This document shows, one piece after another, positions 1-8,365 of a stretch of DNA of 64,000 bases. A program made the position numbers and the translations under genes. The notes below the pieces were generated by a model, which ran no database searches, was not told the origin of the DNA, and saw only the letters and a list, made by a program, of their open reading frames with translations. The DNA is from JANLTP01 sp031363055. Its GTDB lineage: Bacteria; Pseudomonadota; Gammaproteobacteria; Burkholderiales; Burkholderiaceae_E. Position 1 is the stretch's first letter. Each line of letters begins with the position of its first letter. The stretch spans positions 1 to 64,000 of the forward strand of contig JANLTP010000219.1 in assembly GCA_031363055.1 (NCBI GenBank), written 5' to 3'.

Positions 1-770
1 TCCTGCACGGCCAAACCGGCGTCGCGCGCCAGGTCCACGTTGGGCTCGACCCCGATGCCCACGACCACCAGGTCGGCCGGCACACTTTCCCCGTGCGTCG
101 TCAGCACGCCGGTGACGCGGCCATCGCTGCCGGTGTAGGCGACCGCCCCCGTCAGCAGGCTGATCCGGATCCCGCGCGCGAGCTGCGCTTGAGCCAGGAA
201 AGCCGCCGACTCGGCCGACACTGCGCGCTTTAGCACGCGGTCGGTGAACTCGAGGATGTGCACGTCCAGGCCGATGTCGCGCGCGACCAGCGCTACTTCC
301 AGGCCGATGAACCCGGCGCCGACGATGACAACGCGGCGCGCCTGTTGCAAGCGCGCCAGCAGGCGGTCGGCATCGGCGCGTGTGCGCAGCGCGACGATGC
401 CCGCGAGTTCGGCACCCGTTATCGCCAGTAAACGCGCACGCGCGCCGGTGGCCAGCACCAGATGCTCGTAGGGCAGCGTCGTGCCCGACGCGAGCGTCAC
501 GCGACGTTCAGCGCGGTCGATGCCCAGCACGCGTTCGGGCGCAATTACGTCGATGCCCCGCTCGGCATAGAACGCGGCCGGCCGCAGTTCGACCTGGCCG
601 GGCTGCGCCTTGCCGGCGAGGTAGGCCTTCGACAACGGTGGGCGCTGGTACGGTAGCCCCGGCTCGTCGCCGATCAGCGTGATGGCGCCGGCATAAGCTT
701 GGTCACGCAGCGAAGCCGCGACCTGGAAGCCGCCTTGTCCACTGCCCACGATGACGACACCGGCTGGCAT
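1..770 (-). CDS. FAD/NAD(P)H ferredoxin reductase of the P450 system (3' end outside window)
   Basis: Flavoprotein that would pass electrons from NAD(P)H to the adjacent [2Fe-2S] ferredoxin. About 256 residues are inside the window. The start ATG at 770 gives MPAGVVIVGSGQGG, an FAD-binding GxGxxG Rossmann motif, followed by the family signature PYQRPPLSKAYL. A second GxGxxG in VIVGAGFIGLE near residue 150 is the NAD(P)-binding site. The product resembles putidaredoxin/rhodocoxin reductases, which are about 400 residues long. It starts 8 bp after the ferredoxin stop, so the two are probably cotranscribed behind the P450. The C-terminal dimerisation domain is cut off by the window edge. Confidence 0.9.
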   Translation of the reverse strand, partial: MPAGVVIVGSGQGGFQVAASLRDQAYAGAITLIGDEPGLPYQRPPLSKAYLAGKAQPGQVELRPAAFYAERGIDVIAPERVLGIDRAERRVTLASGTTLPYEHLVLATGARARLLAITGAELAGIVALRTRADADRLLARLQQARRVVIVGAGFIGLEVALVARDIGLDVHILEFTDRVLKRAVSAESAAFLAQAQLARGIRISLLTGAVAYTGSDGRVTGVLTTHGESVPADLVVVGIGVEPNVDLARDAGLAVQ

Positions 771-778
771 CGGATGCT

Positions 779-1102
779 TCAGACCTGGTGCGACGGGATG
801 TGGACGATGATTTCATCGATGCCCGGCTGTAGCACGATCTGACAGCCGAGGCGGCTGTTCTCGAGGCGACCACTGGCTGCGCTTTCGAGCATCTCATTCT
901 CGACTTCACTCACCGGAGCGACGAATGGAATGCTGGCCTCGTCCAGATAGACGTGGCAGGTCGCGCACATCGCCGCACCGCCGCACTCGGCGACGATGCC
1001 GGCAATTCCATTGGCGACGGCGGTCAGCATGACGGTAACACCGGCTTTGACGGCAATGGAACGGCGAGCGCCGTCCGGCTGGATGAACGTGATCTGGGGC
1101 AT
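779..1102 (-). CDS. [2Fe-2S] ferredoxin, putidaredoxin type
   Basis: 107-residue electron carrier between the reductase and the P450. Cluster ligands are visible in AECGGAAMCATCHVY plus a fourth cysteine in RLGCQ, i.e. the C-x5-C-x2-C...C pattern of adrenodoxin/putidaredoxin ferredoxins. I chose the ATG at 1102 (MPQITFIQ) because GAGGT lies about 5 nt upstream; a GTG two codons earlier at 1108 would overlap that site. The gene lies between the P450 (ends 1181) and the reductase (starts 770), the usual order for class I bacterial P450 systems. Confidence 0.93.
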   Translation of the reverse strand: MPQITFIQPDGARRSIAVKAGVTVMLTAVANGIAGIVAECGGAAMCATCHVYLDEASIPFVAPVSEVENEMLESAASGRLENSRLGCQIVLQPGIDEIIVHIPSHQV

Positions 1103-1180
1103 GGGCACCTCGTGTGTGGCGAGAGGGAGCGAGTGGGGAGCGAGACCGGAGCGAGACGGGAGCGAGACGGGCGCGAAGGG

Positions 1181-2401
1181 TCAGGCCGCTTCGACGCTGA
1201 CCGGCATGCTGGTGTAGCCGCGCACCGAGTTGTTGTAATGAATGACGGGCTTGCCTTCGAGCCGGATGCGTTTCACCCTTCTGGCCAGAGCGGACAGCAC
1301 GATCTCGCCTTCCAGACGCGCGATCATCTGGCCGGCGCAGCCGTGGATGCCGGTACCGAACGACAGGTTGCCGGCCGCGCGGCGCGTCACGTCGAACTTG
1401 TCGGCATCGGGCCAGCGTCGGGGGTCGCGGTTGGCCGAGCCGATGAAGACACAGACCTTCTGCTCGTTGGGCATGCGCACGCCGGCCACTTCGACTTCGC
1501 GCGTCGTGGTGCGGTAGAACGAGTGGAAGGTGCTCTCGTAGCGAAGAACCTCTTCGAGCGCCTGACGCGCCATGGCCGGGTTGGCATGCACATGGTCCCA
1601 TTGCTCAGGATGGCGCGAGAACGACAGCATCGCGTTGCACAACGTGAACACCGTCGTATCCAGGCCGGCCGAGAGCAGCGTACGAACCAGCATCGGTGCT
1701 TCCTCGGGCTCGAGCAGGCCCCCGTCCGCTGCCTTGTACAACTGCATGCCCAGTCCATTCGGCGTAAGGTTCTCGCGCCGGCACACCTCGGCAATCCATG
1801 CGATCGCGTCCTGGGCATTGACCAGGCACTCCTTGAAGCGCTCGTTGACGGGACCGAAGGCGTTGAACACCATGTCGCCGTAGGGCAGCAGGTACTTCTC
1901 GCGCCCTTCGGACGGGATGCCCACCGCATCGGCGAACACCTTCAGCGGATAGGCTTCGCACAGGTCCGTGACGGCGTCGAAGCGGCCCTTCTCCAGCAGG
2001 CGGTCGACCAGCAGTTCGGCCTCGCGCTCGAAGGTCGGACGCAGCTTGTTGATCGACGCCGGTGCCAGCAGCCCGGCCACCACCTTGCGGGTGCGACCGT
2101 GCATTGGCGGGTCCGCTTCCAGGATGATGCTGGGCTTGCGCCATGGCACAGTCGTGTGGAAGTTCGCAAGGCCGACGCCGGCGCTGGAGCAGAAGGTCAC
2201 CGGGTCGCGCAGCACAGGGTCGATCTCCGCATGGCGTGCGATGCCATAGGCCTGGTAGCGATTCAGGTAGAACACCGGCCCCAGTTCGCGTAGCATCTCG
2301 TAGTGCGGATACGGATCGTCCAGCACTTCGTCCGCATAGGGATCGAAGTCGGTGCTCGGCGCATCGACTTCCAGTCGTTCGACCGTGGCGGCGTTGGTCA
2401 T
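1181..2401 (-). CDS. cytochrome P450, CYP199-like
   Basis: 406-residue haem monooxygenase. Haem-thiolate loop FGTGIHGCAGQ has the ligand at Cys355; the I-helix oxygen-activation motif is SAGLDTT; the ExxR motif is in EEVLRYES. Stretches such as PSIILEADPPMH, VFNAFGP and GSANRDPRRW match what I remember of CYP199A enzymes, which oxidatively demethylate para-substituted benzoates such as 4-methoxybenzoate. That substrate class is inference. The start at 2401 (MTNAATVERLEV) is preferred over a longer reading to 2569, which would overrun the divergent promoter. It lies with ferredoxin and reductase genes and opposite an IclR regulator. Confidence 0.92.
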   Translation of the reverse strand: MTNAATVERLEVDAPSTDFDPYADEVLDDPYPHYEMLRELGPVFYLNRYQAYGIARHAEIDPVLRDPVTFCSSAGVGLANFHTTVPWRKPSIILEADPPMHGRTRKVVAGLLAPASINKLRPTFEREAELLVDRLLEKGRFDAVTDLCEAYPLKVFADAVGIPSEGREKYLLPYGDMVFNAFGPVNERFKECLVNAQDAIAWIAEVCRRENLTPNGLGMQLYKAADGGLLEPEEAPMLVRTLLSAGLDTTVFTLCNAMLSFSRHPEQWDHVHANPAMARQALEEVLRYESTFHSFYRTTTREVEVAGVRMPNEQKVCVFIGSANRDPRRWPDADKFDVTRRAAGNLSFGTGIHGCAGQMIARLEGEIVLSALARRVKRIRLEGKPVIHYNNSVRGYTSMPVSVEAA

Positions 2402-2506
2402 CTGAGAATTCCTTGTCTCGGGTCCGCAGGCTCTGTGGCCAAGGACGAAATCTGTAGTGAGAGTTTGCCGGTCGGCTTGATGGGCGTCAACAAATTCGGC
2501 TATATT

Positions 2507-2521
2507 GTTCGCATACCGAAC
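2507..2521. promoter_or_regulatory. candidate IclR-family operator
   Basis: GTTCG-CATAC-CGAAC is a perfect 5-bp inverted repeat with a 5-nt spacer in the 143-bp divergent gap between the P450 and the IclR gene. A second flanking TTCGG (2495-2499) also pairs with CCGAA (2516-2520). Operators of PcaU/PcaR/PobR-type IclR regulators of aromatic catabolism share GTTCG half-sites. It lies 24 bp upstream of the regulator start, so autoregulation is likely. Function is inferred from sequence and position. Confidence 0.65.
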
Positions 2522-2544
2522 TCTTGCGACGTAAGGCGTCAGCC

Positions 2545-3321
2545 ATGCATCCAGCCGAATCCACTCCACCCGTAGAGAAGGAATACGTGATGGGCCTTGA
2601 AAAAGGGCTAGCCATCATCGAAGCGTTCGGCATGAGCCGGGGTCCCCTGACCCTGACGGAGGCGGCGCAAATCACCGGCCACACCAAGGCCGCCGTGCGT
2701 CGCAGCCTGTTGACCTTGTGCAAGCTCGGGTATGCCGTGCAGAGCGGGCGGCAATTCCGGCTCGCACCGCGCTCGCTGCGCCTGGGCCACGCCTACGTGG
2801 CGTCCGATCCGTTGACCAAGGTAGCGCAGCCGATCCTGGAGATGACCAGCGAACGAACGCACGAGTCGGCCTCGATCGCCGTGCTGGATTCGCAGGATGC
2901 GGTGTTCGTCGCGCGATCCACGCACCGGCGCAGCCTGTCCAGCGGCCTCGGCGTCGGCGCGCGCCTGCCCGCATACTGCAGTGCCACCGGCCGTGTACTG
3001 CTCTCGGAAAAAAAGCCGGCGGAGATCGAATTCCTGCTGAATCGCATGTCGAGGCCGTCGTTGACGCCACACACACGTGTCGGCACCCGGGAAATCCTGC
3101 GCGAGATCGCGCTCGTGCGTTCGAATGGCTACGCCATCAGCGACGAGGAACTCGAGATCGGATTGCGCTCGCTCGCCGTGCCCGTGCGCACCGGCCGCGG
3201 CGAACTGATCGCGGCGATGAGTCTCTCCGTCTCGACCAGCCGCATGACACGGGACCAGGTGATCGAACGCCTGTTGCCGGAACTGGAAACCGCGCGCCGC
3301 AGTTTTGCGTCTTTGCTTTAG
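2545..3321 (+). CDS. IclR-family transcriptional regulator
   Basis: 258-residue DNA-binding regulator. The N-terminal winged helix includes LTLTEAAQITGHTKAAVRRSLLTLCKLGYA (read as two segments), followed by the IclR effector domain with the typical C-terminal SLAVPVRTGRGELIAAMSLS. The order and wording resemble PcaR/PobR/PcaU, which sense aromatic acids such as protocatechuate or 4-hydroxybenzoate. I chose ATG 2545, preceded by AAGG at 2533; a TTG at 2524 is an alternative. It is divergent from the CYP199-like gene, so control of that P450 operon is the natural inference. Confidence 0.9.
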   Translation: MHPAESTPPVEKEYVMGLEKGLAIIEAFGMSRGPLTLTEAAQITGHTKAAVRRSLLTLCKLGYAVQSGRQFRLAPRSLRLGHAYVASDPLTKVAQPILEMTSERTHESASIAVLDSQDAVFVARSTHRRSLSSGLGVGARLPAYCSATGRVLLSEKKPAEIEFLLNRMSRPSLTPHTRVGTREILREIALVRSNGYAISDEELEIGLRSLAVPVRTGRGELIAAMSLSVSTSRMTRDQVIERLLPELETARRSFASLL

Positions 3322-3885
3322 CCTTGGTGATGATGCGGGCGCGGCACCAGCGCGGCAGACCCACCAGCCACGAAGAATCGGCCCCAAGCTGTGTAGTACA
3401 CCGTCAATGCGATTGCCATGCCGAGCAAAGCCAGCGTCGAATACTTTTTCTTCACATTAAGCGAATAAAAAAAGGTCAATATCAGCACTGCAGATCGAGC
3501 CACGTTTTCAGCAATTGAAAGGGCTAGCGGAACTGCAACTTGCGGGCTTGCATAGCGGTTGTAGAACGGCATCCAGGCCACGTTCGGCAGCATCAGCTTG
3601 CCGACCATGCCGCCACGGGCCTCGGCACGTACTGGGTCAATCAAGCCGGCATCGTTGAAGTGGAACAGCAAGCTCAGCCCGACCGGCAACCGGCCGATGC
3701 AGTGACGACTCGCTGCTTGGACGTGAAAGACTTCCACTGCTCGGCTGTGGCCGACATGTTGATGCTGCCGGTCATCTTGATCGTCACGGCGCAGACGATC
3801 GGCTGGCCATCCTTCAGCACCGCACAGAAGTAGCGCTGCGTCGGCGCGGGCAGGCCTTCGAGTTCCTTTGTTTTCGGGCAGAGCG
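3318..3885 (-). pseudogene. decayed DUF6544-family gene joined to membrane-protein segment
   Basis: Two reading frames carry pieces of one family. The upstream piece (about 3885-3694) reads LEGLPAPTQRYF, then SATAEQWKSFTSKQRVV, and stops. The downstream frame (3737-3318) continues with LLFHFNDAGLIDPVRAEAR, which belongs near the C-terminus of DUF6544 proteins. The middle, including the usual WDAR region, is missing. The final ~80 codons switch to a hydrophobic stretch with two likely membrane segments (SAVLILTFFYSL and TLALLGMAIALTVYYTAW) that I do not recognise. This is a mosaic remnant, overlapping the IclR 3' end by 4 bp. Confidence 0.7.
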
Positions 3886-3936
3886 CACTGCGGTCAAGCC
3901 AACACGTCGCGAACCGGTCGACGCAGCGACGCTGGC

Positions 3937-4303
3937 ATGTCCAAACGAATCCTGATCATTCAAGCTTACCCGGATGCAAGCCATCCACACCTGTGCCATG
4001 CACTTGCAGAAAGTTATGCAAAAGGTGCAGAAGGTGCAGGACACGCCGTTCGGCAAGTCATTCTGGCCAAGTTGGATTTCCCGCTGCTACGCAGTCAGCA
4101 AGACTGGGAGGAAGGCAGCGTGCCGGCCATCCTCAAGCAAGCGCAGGATGACATCGGCTGGGCCGAGCACATCTTCTTCCTTTTTTCCGCTTTGGCTGGG
4201 TGATATGCCAGCATTGCTCAAAAGCTTTCTGGAACAAATTGCGCGACCCGGGTTCGCGATCATCCGCGAGAAAGGCGGCAGCCCGTGGGGATCAGGCAGA
4301 TGA
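3937..4303 (+). pseudogene. frameshifted, truncated NAD(P)H-dependent quinone/flavodoxin-fold reductase
   Basis: The first frame (ATG 3937) encodes MSKRILIIQAYPDASHPHLC, the flavodoxin-like N-terminus of the NQO/YwrO/KefF-type family, up to WAEHIFFLF. At a run of T near 4185 the frame shifts: the family continuation PLWLGDMPALLKSFLEQIARPGF is in the next frame. It then breaks off at about residue 120 where roughly 190 are expected, running directly into the esterase remnant. Both frameshift and truncation argue against function. Confidence 0.8.
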
Positions 4304-5350
4304 ACATTGTCGTCAAGACCCGTAGCGGAGAGGTGCGTGGCGCCTTTTCCAATGGTGTGCATTCCTTCAAGGGCATCCCATACGCTGCGCCACCCTTTGA
4401 CCACCGACGGTTCCGGCCGCCGCAGCCGGTCGAGGCCTGGAGCGGCGTCCACGACGCGCTTGCGTTCGGCCCGAAGCCGCCCCAGTTACCGTATTTCCCG
4501 CCCTGGAATGTGCTGATTCCGGAACATTCCGTCTGCGGTGAGGATTGCCTGAACCTCAACCTATGGTCTGCCAGTTGGTGCCGACGGATTCCTCTACCTG
4601 GGCCCAGGCCTGGCCAACCAAGGCCTGCTCGACCAACTCGCCGCCTTGACGTGGGTGCAAGAGAATATTGCGGCGTTTGGCGGTGATCCCGCAAACGTCA
4701 CGGTTTTCGGCGAGTCGGCTGGTGCGATGAGCATCGGCACGCTCCTGTCCATGCCTCGCGCGAAAGGGCTGTTTCGACGCGCCATTGCCCAGAGTGGGGC
4801 GGCCCATCAAGTGACCCCGACCGCCACGGCGGAACTGGTTGGCCGCAGCCTCGCCCAAAAGCTTGGCGTCGCCGCCACTCGCGAGGCGATCGCAGCGATG
4901 TCTACTGATCGCTTGCTTGAATCCCAGGCGGCACTGACGGCCGATCTCATCGCCGATCCCGACCCGAGTCGTTGGGGGCACGAGGTGGCGATCAGCATGA
5001 TGCCGTGGCAGCCCGTCATCGATGGGGAGGTCATCCCTGCGCGGCCGATCCGACGGCCAGCGCGGGCGATCTGCTCGCGGAACTCCAAGGGGACTGGTAC
5101 GTTCGGATTCCCGTCATGCGCCTGGCAGACGCGCATGCGAAGGGCGCCTCTGCAACATTCGTGTACGAGTTCGCGTGGCCCTCGAAACAATTCAACGGGC
5201 TGTTCGGTGCATGTCATGGGCTTGAAATCAGCTTTGTCTTCGACACTCTACGAACTCGCGCGCAGGACGACCATGAGGTTCGATTCGACCTCGCAGGTCG
5301 TGTTCAACCCCGAGGCTTGGAAACGAGCGCTTTCGGCAGGGGCTCGCTGA
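4300..5350 (+). pseudogene. type-B carboxylesterase (PnbA-like) remnant
   Basis: Starts MNIVVKTRSGEVRG and reads FKGIPYAAPP and EDCLNLNLWS, then loses about 70 codons including the oxyanion-hole HGG region. The next frame resumes at GADGFLYLGPGLANQG with the catalytic elbow VFGESAGAMS. Near 5045 the frame changes again (GDLLAELQGDWYVRIP, FNGLFGACHGLEISFVFDTL), and the C-terminus RRTTMRFDSTSQVV is back in the second frame, ending at 5350. About 345 codons survive of the roughly 500 expected. At least three frame changes and two internal losses mean it cannot make an active enzyme. Confidence 0.85.
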
Positions 5351-5355
5351 GTTGT

Positions 5356-6354
5356 TCAGCGAGTTCCGAAAAACCTATCCATGATCGCCAAACTCCACGC
5401 TGGGTTGAGCGTGAGCATGTTGTGCCCCATGGACATAGCCTGCAAATGCAAGGTCTGCGTTGGCATCGATGAAACGTGGAACTCCTGTTGGTACTGGTAG
5501 CCAATAAAGCTGCATTCACTACTCAGCATCAGTAGCCTTCCCTTGTACGCAGCAACATCTTTCACGAGGTTCTGAGAGAAGCTTTCAGGATGATCCAGCA
5601 CCGGCTTGAGCATGTTGTCGAACGCAGCGTAGCCCGCGCGATTGAACGCGTCTGGCGGCATCGCTTCGCCTGCGCATTGATACGGGCCACCCGACTTGGC
5701 CCGGTTCATCAGCCGCGTCATGACGTAGTCGAAGCGTTCGTGTCCGTCCCGGTTCGCGACAAACGGCGTCAGCAAGATGTACTTCACCAGCGGCATCGCA
5801 TCCCAGAGGGATTGTGAGGCCTTGAAGCGACGAACAAACGCCACTGCTGCGGCGGGATTGAGGATTCCAGGCTCGACGACAACCGCATGGCTGACTCTGT
5901 CCGGGTGCTTGCCTAGATACCCGACGACCAGCATCGCACCCCACGAATGGCCGATCAACTTTACTTGCCGGATTCCACCGTAATGGCTGACGATGCTGTG
6001 CAAGTCGTCGAGGCTGCTTTGCAGCGTCAGCGACTCTTTGCTGACCCTTGGCGACAGGCCCGTTCCACGTTGATCGTAGAAGATAACGTGGTGATTCCTG
6101 GACAGATCCTGGATGACATAGAGGTAGTTGGAATCGCCGCCCGGACCGCCATGGACGACGATGACCGGTGGAAGCTGCTGGTCGCCAAAAGTTCGAACAT
6201 GAAATCTATAGTCAGCCAGCTCGACAAATTCAAGCGATGGATCATTTTCGACGGTGGGTGGCACCTGGGTGCAGCCTGCGAACAACCCGAACAGGGCGAA
6301 TGACGCCGCAGTCACGAGTCCGATCCGGTAAAGCATTCGCCGTGTAACCGGCAT
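5356..6354 (-). CDS. alpha/beta hydrolase lipoprotein, S33 (proline iminopeptidase-like)
   Basis: 332 residues. An N-terminal signal with lipobox FAGC (Cys28) predicts a lipoprotein. The hydrolase core shows the oxyanion loop VVHGGPGG, the S33 hallmark YDQRGTGLS, the nucleophile elbow GHSWGA (Ser137) and a late histidine in MSMGHNML. S33 enzymes release N-terminal proline or act as related esterases; the actual substrate is unknown. It follows a serine hydrolase by 24 bp and a DUF6064 gene before that, probably one leftward operon. Unlike its right-hand neighbour at 4300-5350 it is intact. Confidence 0.85.
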   Translation of the reverse strand: MPVTRRMLYRIGLVTAASFALFGLFAGCTQVPPTVENDPSLEFVELADYRFHVRTFGDQQLPPVIVVHGGPGGDSNYLYVIQDLSRNHHVIFYDQRGTGLSPRVSKESLTLQSSLDDLHSIVSHYGGIRQVKLIGHSWGAMLVVGYLGKHPDRVSHAVVVEPGILNPAAAVAFVRRFKASQSLWDAMPLVKYILLTPFVANRDGHERFDYVMTRLMNRAKSGGPYQCAGEAMPPDAFNRAGYAAFDNMLKPVLDHPESFSQNLVKDVAAYKGRLLMLSSECSFIGYQYQQEFHVSSMPTQTLHLQAMSMGHNMLTLNPAWSLAIMDRFFGTR

Positions 6355-6378
6355 TTCATGCGCTGCTTCGCATCGTCA

Positions 6379-7488
6379 TCATTGCCGGGACTCCAGGAAT
6401 GTACGGTCAATGCGGTTCAAGAATCCGGTGGAACTGAACTCGGTGCTGTTCGCCATCACTACTGTAGCAACGCCCTTAGTTGGGTAGATGCGCATCTCGC
6501 AGTGAAAGCCGCCGCCGCCGCCCTCCTTGAAGAAAAAGGCCACGCCGTATGATTCGCCAACGTGCCACCCGAGCGTCATGGGGATGGGCCGGCCTGCGCC
6601 ATCGGTTTGCCGAGTCTCCAACAGGCGTTTGGTCTGCGGCCCGAACAGCACTGACTGGGTTCGCAACTGGTCTTGCAGCAATCGGCTGAAGCCACGTGCC
6701 GTGCCGATCAACCCGCCAAAAGCTGGGCCATCGGGGTAATGGCTGTTCAGTCGCAGCCAGTGCCCTTCGTAGCCGCCCATGAACTTGCGGTCGATAACGA
6801 ACCTTTTCACCAAATTCATCAACGAATATTTCTTGAGATAGCCGTTGGAATGACGGGACTCGTCGGGGATGACAAAGTCCATCTCCAGTGCCGAGAGCAG
6901 TAACGGCACGAGGATATTTTCTCGGACATAGACTGGATACGATTGGCCCGTTACCTGCTCGACTACCTTGCCGAGAAGCCAGTAACCGATATTGGAGTAG
7001 GCAAACTTGCGGCCCGGCTCAAACGCAAGACCTGGGTTTTCGCGCAGAACCTTAGCAAGTGCGTCGGCCTCATCAAAACTCGAATTCTCTGCTGCCAAAT
7101 GCACCCAACGCAGGGGAATCGGATTTGGAACTCCTGACGTGTGATTGAGCAACTGACGCAGGGTGATGCCGTGACCGTGGTACGCGGCATTCAGGCGATA
7201 GCGGTCGATCACGTCGTCTATGCTCAGCTTTCTCTGCTCGGCCAATTGAAGAATCGCGACAGCGGTAAAGGTTTTGGTCATCGAGTACGCCATCAGAGTC
7301 GTGTCGAGTGTCATCGATTTCTGACCTTGGATGTCAGCCCAGCCACCGGCATACTCGAGGAGTACCCGGTCAGCAGTTGTGGCGATGTATTGCAAACCGG
7401 GAACCTTGGACCCAACGTACCGATTCAGTTCGCTTGTCGCGTTGTCCTTTGCCCGAATGTCGTCAGTGGTAGGGCCACAGAAAATCAT
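6379..7488 (-). CDS. beta-lactamase-family serine hydrolase
   Basis: 369 residues, class C beta-lactamase/DD-peptidase fold. Catalytic motifs: SMTK (SxxK, in AYSMTKTFTAVAI), YSN in FAYSNIGYW, and the family NHTSG. The start at 7488 (MIFCGPTT) overlaps the DUF6064 stop as TGATG, suggesting translational coupling; an extension upstream would run through that gene. No clear signal peptide, so it may be cytoplasmic or its start may be imperfect. Such proteins are esterases, D-aminopeptidases or similar; the substrate cannot be told. Confidence 0.85.
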   Translation of the reverse strand: MIFCGPTTDDIRAKDNATSELNRYVGSKVPGLQYIATTADRVLLEYAGGWADIQGQKSMTLDTTLMAYSMTKTFTAVAILQLAEQRKLSIDDVIDRYRLNAAYHGHGITLRQLLNHTSGVPNPIPLRWVHLAAENSSFDEADALAKVLRENPGLAFEPGRKFAYSNIGYWLLGKVVEQVTGQSYPVYVRENILVPLLLSALEMDFVIPDESRHSNGYLKKYSLMNLVKRFVIDRKFMGGYEGHWLRLNSHYPDGPAFGGLIGTARGFSRLLQDQLRTQSVLFGPQTKRLLETRQTDGAGRPIPMTLGWHVGESYGVAFFFKEGGGGGFHCEMRIYPTKGVATVVMANSTEFSSTGFLNRIDRTFLESRQ

Positions 7489-8159
7489 CACGCCAGTGCT
7501 TGGCGAGTGGATGATGGAACGCGAAGGGTAGGTGCTCGCGACCGCGCGAACAGTACGATGCCGAACACGCCCGCCACGACGAGCCCAAGGTCCGGTGGCA
7601 CGGCCAGAAGAAAGGCCGCCTGCCCGCCTACAAAACTCCACAGGATTGGCACCACGATCGGCCCTCTTGGGTAAGGCCTGACCAGGAATGCGAGGAGGCC
7701 AATCGTGAATATCGTGGTCGGACACGGAAGGCCGAATGTTGGCGTTGCCGGATAGTGGTGCCCGGCAGTGTAGGACCAAGCCGGATAGACCACGAGTACA
7801 AACACGATGAGCACGACTCCAATGATGCTGCGGACCCCAGCGGCCCAACTAAATTCAAGCATACGTCGAACGACGCCTTGCCAAAAAAAGACCACGCCGC
7901 CCGCGACTGAGAGTACGGCAAAAGCAAAGGCTGGCGCGCTGATGGAAGTGAAAAATGCAAGGTGATAAGCCAGACCCATCCAAATCCACAAAAGCGCGAG
8001 GATTGCGCTAATGCCGATGCCGGACCGGGGGTGCCGCGCCAGGACGAGTACAACTGCAATTGCGGCGAACCCGAGCAAGAGCGCCTGCGCCGGCCATACC
8101 GCCGTGTTGTATTCACGAAAGACGGCATAGAACTGCTCGACCGTAAATGGAAGCCGCAT
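7488..8159 (-). CDS. DUF6064 family integral membrane protein
   Basis: 223 residues starting MRLPFTVEQFYAVFREYNTAVWPAQ, the characteristic opening of DUF6064 proteins, followed by about six hydrophobic helices. Function unknown. It is the first gene of a leftward set with the serine hydrolase (1-nt overlap) and the S33 lipoprotein. The 206-bp gap to the divergent gene at 8366 holds the presumed promoters, but I see no specific motif there. Confidence 0.8.
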   Translation of the reverse strand: MRLPFTVEQFYAVFREYNTAVWPAQALLLGFAAIAVVLVLARHPRSGIGISAILALLWIWMGLAYHLAFFTSISAPAFAFAVLSVAGGVVFFWQGVVRRMLEFSWAAGVRSIIGVVLIVFVLVVYPAWSYTAGHHYPATPTFGLPCPTTIFTIGLLAFLVRPYPRGPIVVPILWSFVGGQAAFLLAVPPDLGLVVAGVFGIVLFARSRAPTLRVPSSTRQALA

Positions 8160-8365
8160 GACTTTCCCCTGGGATCAACCGACGGTCGCAACGCGCGCTG
8201 GCGGGATTGCCACTTTATCCAAACAAAATACGTCCGTCTGTGCGTTGACGAACAGACAGCAATCGGCCGGGGGGGTAAGGTGACGAAGCTTCTAAAAAAC
8301 CGATGTGTCATCTCGCCTGATGATGCTCGATCAGGTCAATCCGACCACAGGAATGGAATGAGCCG

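Noticed and set aside
953..2293. 446-codon open frame opposite the P450 and ferredoxin genes
   Set aside because: High-GC antisense shadow; the minus strand encodes clear P450 and ferredoxin motifs and this frame has no recognisable domain.
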